From: Marinobacter halodurans
GTDB taxonomy: Bacteria; Pseudomonadota; Gammaproteobacteria; Pseudomonadales; Oleiphilaceae
DNA length: 64,000 nt
Assembly: GCF_004327985.1 (NCBI RefSeq)
Contig: NZ_SJDL01000018.1
Location: forward strand, 1 to 64,000
Direction: 5' to 3'
The notes beneath the pieces are model-generated. The model was not told the origin of the DNA, searched no databases, and saw only the letters and a list, made by a program, of their open reading frames with translations. This document shows, one piece after another, positions 56,765 through 64,000 of the stretch; position 1 is the first letter of the stretch, and every line of letters starts with the position of its first letter. A program made the translations under genes and the position numbers.

Positions 56765-57664
56765 ATGATCATGACCGAAACGCGCGACGACAGGTCCGCC
56801 GGTATCTGGACGCTGCGGCCCCTTCCCCAGATGGACGGGGCCCAGTTCCAGCAGTGGCAGGCGCTACTGGAGGAGCGGACCGGAATGACCCTGACGCCGG
56901 ATCGACAATCGTTCCTGCAGACCAATCTGGGCATTCGCATGCGCGAAATCGGTTGCGAGACCTATCAGGACTATTACGAGAAAGTGGTTTCCGGCCCTGG
57001 CGCGATCGTCGAATGGGCCACCCTGGTGGATCGGCTTACGGTCCAGGAAACCCGCTTCTTTCGTGATCCCGACGCCTTCCGACTGGTCTCGGACTATGTC
57101 ATGACCCGGCCACGGGACAGCCTGAAGAAACGTCCCCTGGAAGCCTGGAGCGTGGGCTGTTCCACCGGCGAAGAACCTTACACCCTGGCCATGCTGCTGG
57201 ATCAGTGCATGCAGCAGCTCGATTTGGAGCCCCTTTACGGGGTCTCCGGATCGGACATCAGCAAGCCGGCCCTGGACAAGGCCCAGAGGGGCGTGTTCGG
57301 GAGCCGCAGGTTGTCGACGACGGAGCTGGCGGTGCGGGATCGCTATTTCCATCCCGCCGCCGGCGATGGATGGGAAATCGACCCGGCCATCCGGCAGCGA
57401 GTGTGCTTTACCCGGCTGAATGTGCTGGACCTGAACCAGGCACCGATGCATGGCATGAACATCATTTTCTGCCAGAACCTGCTGATCTACTTCCGCCGCT
57501 GGCGGCGCAGGGAAATCGTCAGACGACTGACCGAACGACTGGCACCGGGTGGACTGCTGGTGCTGGGACAGGGCGAACTGACGGACTGGCAGCATCCATC
57601 CCTGCAGCGGGTGCCATCGGATAGCGTACTGGCGTGGATACGACGCCAGACAGACGAAGAATAA
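56765..57664 (+). CDS. pilK: CheR-family methyltransferase PilK
   Basis: A 299-residue MCP methyltransferase. N-terminal helices include LEERTGMTLTPDRQSFLQT; the SAM site is WSVGCSTGEEPYTLAML. INIIFCQNLLIYF-type sequence (here MNIIFCQNLLIYF) and RLAPGGLLVLGQGE follow. It should methylate PilJ. The start may be the ATG at 56765 or the one at 56771. The matching CheB methylesterase gene would lie beyond chpA. Confidence 0.93.
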   Translation: MIMTETRDDRSAGIWTLRPLPQMDGAQFQQWQALLEERTGMTLTPDRQSFLQTNLGIRMREIGCETYQDYYEKVVSGPGAIVEWATLVDRLTVQETRFFRDPDAFRLVSDYVMTRPRDSLKKRPLEAWSVGCSTGEEPYTLAMLLDQCMQQLDLEPLYGVSGSDISKPALDKAQRGVFGSRRLSTTELAVRDRYFHPAAGDGWEIDPAIRQRVCFTRLNVLDLNQAPMHGMNIIFCQNLLIYFRRWRRREIVRRLTERLAPGGLLVLGQGELTDWQHPSLQRVPSDSVLAWIRRQTDEE

Positions 57665-57675
57665 CCGGAGTGGTT

Positions 57676-60600
57676 ATGGGCAATCACCATGACAGCATCG
57701 CCCTGGATTGGGTTAGGGGCGAAATTCAGGACACCCTGAAACAGGGTCAGCAGGCACTGGAAGCCTATGTCGACAACCGTGACGACACGGCACGCCTGCG
57801 TTTTTGCCTGAACTATCTCCACCAGGTGCATGGCACCCTGCAGATGGTCGAACTCTATGGCGCGGCCCTGTTGACCGAAGAGATGGAAAAGCTGGCCCAG
57901 GCCATCCTCAACGACGCCACCAGCAACGTCGATGAAGCCATCGAAGTGCTGATGCAGGCGATCCTGCAGCTGCCGCAGTACCTGGAGCACCTGGACAGTC
58001 ACCGCGACGATTTCCCGCTGGCCCTGCTGCCGCTGCTCAACGACCTGCGGGCCGCCCGTGGGGAAGCCCTGCTGTCCGACACGTCCCTGTTCAAGCCGGA
58101 CCTGTCCGCGGCGGAGTTCCGGGCCAACCCGGCGGCGTCCCAGCGTCTGCAGGATCCCAAGGTGCTGGGCCACGTCCGCAAGCTCCGCCAGATGTTCCAG
58201 TTCGCGCTGGTGGGCATCATCCGCGAGGCCGAGCTGGACTCCCATTTCGACTACATGGACAAGGTGATCCAGCGGGTCATCAAACTGTGCCAGGGAACCC
58301 CCCGGGGCGAACTGTGGCAGGCGGCCGGCGGTTTCCTGGATACGCTCAAGAGCCGGCACAACTCGATCAACTCCGCCGTCAAATCCCTGCTGCGCCAGTT
58401 GGATGCGGAACTCAAGCGTCTGCTGGACGAGCACGGCGACATCCTGCAGCAGCCGGTCCCCGAGGCGCTGTTCAAACACCTGCTGTACTATGTCGCCCGC
58501 GCCGACGACCTGGGCATACCCCGGGTCAACGATCTGCGCAGCCGCTATAAACTGGCAGAGGCCCTGCCCTCCGACGAAACCGTCGATGACGCCCGCCGGC
58601 GGGTGTCCGGGCCCGGTCGCGAGGCTATCCATTCCGTGGTCAGCGCCCTCAATGAGGAACTGGCCCGCCTGAAAGACCAGCTCGACCTGTTCGTGCGCGC
58701 CGAATTCCGCCAGAACAGCGAACTGGAAGAGTTGCTGCCAGGCCTGCAACAGGTGGCCAATACCCTGGCCGTCCTGGGCCTGGGCATCCCGCGCCGGGTC
58801 GTTACCGAGCAGATTGAGATCGTCCAGCGCCTCAGCCGGGACGATGATCCGGCCGACGACGGCATCCTGATGGATATTGCCGGCGCCCTGCTTTACGTCG
58901 AAGCCACCCTGGCCGGCCTTGAGAAAGAGCGCCAGACCCACACCGAGGACTCCGGCGGCGCAGTCCAGTACGGCACCCAGGAGCTGAACGACGCGAACCG
59001 GGCCCTGCTGCGTGAATCCCGCAATTCGCTGGAGCAGGTCAAGACCGCCATCGTCAATTTCATTGCCGCCCAATGGGACCGACGTGAGATCGAACATGTT
59101 CCGGGCCTGCTGCACAGTATCCGCGGCGGCCTGCAACTGGTGCCGCTGGAACGCGTCTGCAACATGCTGGCGTCCGCCGAGCGCTACGTCACCGATGTCC
59201 TGCTGGACGGCCAGCGAGTCCCGGACTGGCAGCAACTGGACACCCTGGCCGACATGGTGACCAGTATCGAGTACTACCTCGAGCGCCTGGCCGAAGGTAT
59301 CGAAGACAACGAGAGCGTCCTCAAGATTGCCGAGGACAGCCTGCGCAGCCTCGGCTTCCCGGTGGGCGAAGAACCCACCTGGAGCAACCAGCCGGCCGCA
59401 GCGCCCGCCGAGGAAGAAACGCTCCAGGCCGCTCCCGAACCGGACGCACCGAAAGCCTCCGATGCCGATCTGGTGGACGACGAAATCCTCGAGATCTTCA
59501 TCGAGGAAGCCGAGGAAGTCCTGACCACCATCCGCGACTTCTACCCGCGCCTGCGCCAGGATCACGACGATCGCGAGGCCCTCACCGAAGTCCGCCGTGC
59601 TTTCCATACCCTCAAGGGCAGCGGCCGACTGGTTGGGGCCACCAGCATCGGTGAGCTGGCCTGGGCGGTGGAAAACCTGCTCAACCGGGTGATTGACCAG
59701 AGCATTCGCCCCACCGACGAACTCTTCTCCCTGGTGGATACGGTCATCGAGCGGGTTCCTGGCCTGATCACCGAATTCCGTGACGGCAGCGCCGATGGCG
59801 ACGTCAACGACCTGATCGCCCAGGCCGATGCACTGGCGACCACGCGCAAGACCGGCCCCGACAGCGAGGCCAGTGCGGAACCGGCAATCGACGAGGCCGA
59901 ACCGGCCGCCGAAAGCGAACCCGGGGACGCAGCCGCTGAACCGGCCGAGCCCGTCACGCCGACGGCGGACGAAAGCCCGGACGATGACCTGATTGACGAC
60001 GAAATCCTCGAGATCTTTATCGAGGAAGCGGGCGAGGTGCTGGAAACCATCCGGGAATACCTCCCCATGCTGCTGCGCCAGTTCGACGACCGTACGGCGC
60101 TGGCCGAAGTCCGTCGTGCGTTCCACACCCTCAAGGGCAGCGGCCGCATGGTTGGCGCCAGTGTCGTTGGCGAGCTGGCCTGGGCGGTGGAAAATATGCT
60201 TAACCGGGTGATCGACGGCAGCGTGTTCATGAACGACGACATCGCCCGCCTGCTGGACGATGTCGTGGGTGTCATTCCGACCCTGGTCAGCGATTTCGAG
60301 GCACGGCAACCGGCATCGCTGGATACGGCATCGCTGGAAGCCCGTGCGACCGCCCTGGCCAACGGCGAGATCCCGGAATCCAGCCGCATGCCGGAAGACA
60401 ACGACAGCACCCATGTCGAACCGGAGACGGCGACGACCGCAGCCCCCTCGCAGGGCCTCTCCGAGCATGCCGAAGGGAATGAATCCGCCGACGAGCAACT
60501 GGTGGATCCGGTCCTGCTGGACATCTTCGAGAGCGAAACAGAGACCCACCTGCAGGCGCTCAAACAGTTCCTGGCCGAGGCCGAAGGTCGCGAAACCACG

Positions 60601-63600
60601 GCTTACACCGACGGCCTGTCCCGTGCCCTGCACACCCTGAAAGGATCGGCCCATACCGCCGGTATCGAACCGCTGGCCACCCTCATTTCTCCGCTGGAGA
60701 AATTCGTGAAGACGGCCCGCGCCGAAAACCACCGGGCGGACCGCGACGTGATGGCCCTGCTGGCCGATGCCTGCGATTTTATCGAGCGCGGCCTGGAGCA
60801 GATCCGCAGCGCGCCGCAGCAGCCGCTGGCAGGGACGGATGCGTTCCTCGAACGTCTCGACATGCTGGCGGCCCGCACCTTGTCCTCCAATCCGGTGGGC
60901 GCCGACGACGCCCAGGCCGAACAGCGGCCGGACCCGCAACTGATCCAGCTCTTCCTCAACGAAGGCCTGGATATCCTGCTGGATGCGGACTCCATTCTGG
61001 ACGCCTGGGCGGCGGCACCGGGCGAGAATGAGCAGCTCGACAAGCTGGTGCTGGAACTGCGCCAGCTGGCGCGTGGCGCCGAAATCGCCGGTCTGACCGA
61101 CGTTTCCAGCCTGGCGGATCGGCTGGAGCGAACCTATGCCGCCGTGTTTGACGCCAAGGCGCAGCCCGACAGCGACTTCTTCGACGTTGCCCGGGCCGGC
61201 CACGAGGCCCTGATCAACATGATGGACCAGGTGGCCGCCGGTCTGGCCACCAAACCCGACGCTGAACTGCTGGACCGCCTCCAGGTCCAGCTCGACCAGT
61301 TCCGGGAACAGGCAAATTCCAGCTTTGACCAGGAACTGGACGAGATCGACAGCAGCTTCGAGGAAGATCTGGAGCTGCCCACGCTGGAGGTGGTGTCCGA
61401 CGACGTATCGGATGCCGCCGGGGCAGAAATGCCGGCGGGCGGTGACACCGAACTCGACCCCGAGTTGGTCGACATCTTCCTTGAGGAGGCCGCCGACCTG
61501 ATCGAGGGCACGGGCGAACGACTCCAGCAGTGGACCGAACAACCGTCCGACACCGAATTGCTGCGCCACCTGCAGCGCGACCTGCACACCCTCAAGGGCG
61601 GCGCCCGACTGGCGGACATCCGCGCGATCGGCGACCTGTCCCACGAACTGGAAACCCTGTTCGAAGGCCTGACCGACAACCGGCTCAACGCCAGTGACGA
61701 CCTCGAAGACCTGCTGTTGCGCAGCCATGACCGCCTCGCAGCCATGGTCGACGCTATCAGCGCCGGTGACCAGCCGCGCCCGGCTCCGGACCTGGTCCAG
61801 GAAATCCAGGCCTATATCAGCAGCCATGCCGGCAGCAGCGGCGCAACGGCCATCGACGAGCCCGAGGACGACCTCGAACTGCCACAGCTGGAAGTCACCG
61901 AAGCCGACGAGGCCGACGAATACGATGCCGCCGGGCCCGACGAAGACACGCCAACCGAAACAGGGGCGTTGCAGAACCTGGATCCGGAACTGGCGGAAAT
62001 CTTCCTCGAAGAAGCCGGCGACATCATCGACACCACCGCCGAGCAACTGCACCAATGGCAGGCCAACCCCGACCAGCCGCAACTGGTCAAGGAGCTGCAG
62101 CGCGAACTCCATACCCTGAAGGGCGGCGCCCGCATGGCGGAAATCGCGCCGGTGGCGGACATCGCCCATGAAATGGAAACGCTGTTCGAGCGCATCGTCG
62201 AAGGCCGGCTGGCCGCCACGCCCGAACGCACCGACGTCGCCCTGCGTGCCCACGACCAGCTTGCCGCCATGGTCGACGCCATTGCCGAAAACGGCGAGTG
62301 CCCGGACGCGCCCGACGTCCTGGCTGCGCTGAAGTCGGCCCTGACCGACACGCCGGCGGCCGCACCTGCCACCGACGAAGCTGCAGAGGTGGAAGCCGCT
62401 GCGGACCAGGAAACCGAAGCGCCGGAAGCCGAAGCCGACGAGAGCGTGTTCGACGACGCGCTGCTGGTGGAAGCCATGGACCAGGCCGCAGCCGACGAAG
62501 ACAGCGACGCCGAAGATCTCGACCAGGAACTGGTGAGCATCTTCCTCGAAGAAGCCTACGACTTGGTCAATTCTACCGCCAGCACGCTGCACAGCTGGAC
62601 CGAAGATCCCAGCAACACCGCGCTGGCCGGCGAACTCCAGCGCGACGTGCATACCCTCAAGGGGGGCGCCCGCATGGCCGGGGCCGACGCCATCGGCGAT
62701 CTGACCCACGTGCTGGAAGACCTGTTCGAGCGCGTTGCCGAAGGCCGTCTGGACGCCACGTCCGAGATGACGGACCTGCTGTTTGCCTGCCACGACCGGC
62801 TGGCCCAGATGGTCGAGCAGGTGGCGGCACAGAAACCCTGTGAACCGGCCACCGCCCTGATCGAACGCGTTCAGTCGATTCTCGCCGGCCGGACCGGCGA
62901 GACGCCGTCCGAAGACCGGACCGATACCGGTGCTCCACTGGAAACCCAACCGGAAGCCGAGCAGCCCTCACCCGCCACGGAGACCGTCGCGGAAGGCGAG
63001 ACGCTGGATCGGGACGACGACCTGATCGGCATCTTCCTCGATGAGGGCGTGGAGATCCACGACGCCATCAAGGAGTGCCTGGCGCAGTGGCGCGACGAGC
63101 CGGAAACCCTGGGCGGGATGACGTCGCTACTGCAGGAACTGCACACACTCAAGGGCGGCGCGCGACTGGCCGACGTGGACCCCATCGCGGATCTGGCGGA
63201 AACCTGGTCCGAACGCCTGGAATCCACACTGGCGGATTTCGCCGACAGCACCGCCGCCCTGGCGCTCAGCGAAAGAGCGTCGAACCAGTTGGCGCAGATG
63301 CTGCGCGATATCGAGGAAGGCCGTGCACCGGTCGCGGACACCGGGTTGATCGATGCCCTGGCCCAGGGCATCACACCGGTGGACGACGAAGCCGCGACGA
63401 CGGCCGACAGCAAAACCGCCCAGCCGGAGAGCGTCGATCCGGAAGTGCTGGAAATCTTCCTGGAAGAGGCCGGCGAGCTCCTGGACCAGATCGAGAACCT
63501 GCTGGAAGACTGGCGCAAGGAGCCCTCCAGCAACCATTTCAATCGCGAATTGCAGCGGGCCCTGCACACCCTCAAGGGCGGCGCGCGACTGGCGCAGCTG

Positions 63601-64000
63601 GTTGAGCTGGGGGACAAGGCCCATGCCTTCGAAACCCGCCTGATCGACCTGGGCGGCAATGAGCCGGATGGCGCCACCTGGAACGCCATTACCCGGGATC
63701 ACGACATCCTGACCGACATGGTGGGCGACATCCGCAGGCGCTATGAAAATGCCGGCGATGGCCCCGTGACCCTGCCCGCCACGCCGGAAAACAAAGCGGA
63801 CACACCGGTCGCACCGACACCCGCGACGGAGCAGTCGTCAGAGCCGGTAGGGGAAGCCAGGCCGGAGCCGCAGGCCAAGCCGCATCCCAAGCCCCAGGCC
63901 AGGAACCGCAAGGCGGATCCCGCCCGCGCGGCGCAGGAAACCATCCGCGTCAACGCCCCACTGCTGGACGAACTGGTCAACCTCGCCGGCGAGACCAGTA
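57676..64000 (+). CDS. chpA: Pilus chemosensory hybrid kinase ChpA, N-terminal 2,108 codons
   Basis: The gene runs off the right edge. The N-terminal 580 residues resemble FimL/ChpA, with two divergent Hpt-like sites (H49 in LHQVHGTLQMV; H480 in LHSIRGGLQLV). Eight canonical Hpt domains with HTLKG follow: H644, H817, H986, H1304, H1479, H1659, H1823 and H1964. Between the third and fourth, a degenerate module has Arg1129 where His is expected. Acidic Ala-Glu-Pro linkers join them. After the last Hpt comes a Pro-Lys basic linker, then the start of the dimerisation domain (IRVNAPLLDELVNLAGE). The kinase, CheW and receiver parts lie outside the window. GGAG precedes the ATG at 57676. Confidence 0.96.
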   Translation, partial: MGNHHDSIALDWVRGEIQDTLKQGQQALEAYVDNRDDTARLRFCLNYLHQVHGTLQMVELYGAALLTEEMEKLAQAILNDATSNVDEAIEVLMQAILQLPQYLEHLDSHRDDFPLALLPLLNDLRAARGEALLSDTSLFKPDLSAAEFRANPAASQRLQDPKVLGHVRKLRQMFQFALVGIIREAELDSHFDYMDKVIQRVIKLCQGTPRGELWQAAGGFLDTLKSRHNSINSAVKSLLRQLDAELKRLLDEHGDILQQPVPEALFKHLLYYVARADDLGIPRVNDLRSRYKLAEALPSDETVDDARRRVSGPGREAIHSVVSALNEELARLKDQLDLFVRAEFRQNSELEELLPGLQQVANTLAVLGLGIPRRVVTEQIEIVQRLSRDDDPADDGILMDIAGALLYVEATLAGLEKERQTHTEDSGGAVQYGTQELNDANRALLRESRNSLEQVKTAIVNFIAAQWDRREIEHVPGLLHSIRGGLQLVPLERVCNMLASAERYVTDVLLDGQRVPDWQQLDTLADMVTSIEYYLERLAEGIEDNESVLKIAEDSLRSLGFPVGEEPTWSNQPAAAPAEEETLQAAPEPDAPKASDADLVDDEILEIFIEEAEEVLTTIRDFYPRLRQDHDDREALTEVRRAFHTLKGSGRLVGATSIGELAWAVENLLNRVIDQSIRPTDELFSLVDTVIERVPGLITEFRDGSADGDVNDLIAQADALATTRKTGPDSEASAEPAIDEAEPAAESEPGDAAAEPAEPVTPTADESPDDDLIDDEILEIFIEEAGEVLETIREYLPMLLRQFDDRTALAEVRRAFHTLKGSGRMVGASVVGELAWAVENMLNRVIDGSVFMNDDIARLLDDVVGVIPTLVSDFEARQPASLDTASLEARATALANGEIPESSRMPEDNDSTHVEPETATTAAPSQGLSEHAEGNESADEQLVDPVLLDIFESETETHLQALKQFLAEAEGRETTAYTDGLSRALHTLKGSAHTAGIEPLATLISPLEKFVKTARAENHRADRDVMALLADACDFIERGLEQIRSAPQQPLAGTDAFLERLDMLAARTLSSNPVGADDAQAEQRPDPQLIQLFLNEGLDILLDADSILDAWAAAPGENEQLDKLVLELRQLARGAEIAGLTDVSSLADRLERTYAAVFDAKAQPDSDFFDVARAGHEALINMMDQVAAGLATKPDAELLDRLQVQLDQFREQANSSFDQELDEIDSSFEEDLELPTLEVVSDDVSDAAGAEMPAGGDTELDPELVDIFLEEAADLIEGTGERLQQWTEQPSDTELLRHLQRDLHTLKGGARLADIRAIGDLSHELETLFEGLTDNRLNASDDLEDLLLRSHDRLAAMVDAISAGDQPRPAPDLVQEIQAYISSHAGSSGATAIDEPEDDLELPQLEVTEADEADEYDAAGPDEDTPTETGALQNLDPELAEIFLEEAGDIIDTTAEQLHQWQANPDQPQLVKELQRELHTLKGGARMAEIAPVADIAHEMETLFERIVEGRLAATPERTDVALRAHDQLAAMVDAIAENGECPDAPDVLAALKSALTDTPAAAPATDEAAEVEAAADQETEAPEAEADESVFDDALLVEAMDQAAADEDSDAEDLDQELVSIFLEEAYDLVNSTASTLHSWTEDPSNTALAGELQRDVHTLKGGARMAGADAIGDLTHVLEDLFERVAEGRLDATSEMTDLLFACHDRLAQMVEQVAAQKPCEPATALIERVQSILAGRTGETPSEDRTDTGAPLETQPEAEQPSPATETVAEGETLDRDDDLIGIFLDEGVEIHDAIKECLAQWRDEPETLGGMTSLLQELHTLKGGARLADVDPIADLAETWSERLESTLADFADSTAALALSERASNQLAQMLRDIEEGRAPVADTGLIDALAQGITPVDDEAATTADSKTAQPESVDPEVLEIFLEEAGELLDQIENLLEDWRKEPSSNHFNRELQRALHTLKGGARLAQLVELGDKAHAFETRLIDLGGNEPDGATWNAITRDHDILTDMVGDIRRRYENAGDGPVTLPATPENKADTPVAPTPATEQSSEPVGEARPEPQAKPHPKPQARNRKADPARAAQETIRVNAPLLDELVNLAGETS

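Noticed and set aside
57487-62949. An open frame of 1,820 codons on the minus strand
   Set aside because: It is antisense to pilK and chpA. The plus strand carries clear Hpt motifs and family matches; the minus translation has no domain. The openness comes from high GC and the codon bias of the real gene.

Overview
The window is a chromosomal segment of a high-GC gammaproteobacterium. The gene neighbourhoods gshB-pilGHIJK-chpA, tonB-yqgE-ruvX-pyrR-pyrB-pyrC' and rpoH-ftsX-ftsE-ftsY-rsmD occur in Pseudomonas and in marine relatives such as Marinobacter. An ATP-type PEP carboxykinase, a bacterial acyl-CoA-binding protein and a TRAP-family importer fit a marine or halophilic heterotroph. The species cannot be named from the sequence.

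Region 1 (1-19962, all minus strand) is an almost complete type VI secretion locus: tssB-tssC-tssE-tssF-tssG-fha-tssJ-tssK-tssL-clpV-vasH-vasI-tssA-tssM-PAAR-vgrG (vgrG is cut by the window edge). Up to tssM the order is that of the Vibrio cholerae vas cluster. Genes are packed, several overlap, and tssJ, tssF and tssE use GTG starts. No hcp gene is visible.

Region 2 (20193-29124) holds a hotdog-fold DUF4442 protein, an acyl-CoA-binding protein, an orphan integrase N-terminal domain, greB, a two-component system, hyi and a garR-like reductase, and rpoH. The 650-bp gap after greB is not empty. It has one copy of a two-module dispersed repeat, then a strongly structured candidate non-coding RNA ending in an intrinsic terminator.

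Region 3 (29125-39765) carries ftsX-ftsE-ftsY, rsmD, a fatty-acyl desaturase with a 20-bp palindrome upstream, mutM (TTG start fixed by the catalytic proline), a small membrane protein, yrfG, hslR, hslO and pckA.

Region 4 (39766-46756) has the second copy of the dispersed repeat. It is followed by a TRAP transporter with a TatT lipoprotein, a solute-binding protein and a very large permease. A HU gene on the opposite strand and a second, paralogous solute-binding protein complete the region.

Region 5 (46822-52755) is the pyrimidine block pyrR-pyrB-pyrC' (with a metal-site-dead dihydroorotase homologue), then ruvX, yqgE, tonB and gshB. Region 6 (53218-64000, plus strand) is the Pil-Chp chemosensory operon controlling type IV pili: pilG, pilH, pilI, pilJ, pilK and the first 2,108 codons of chpA. 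ChpA carries eight canonical HTLKG phosphotransfer motifs plus three divergent ones.
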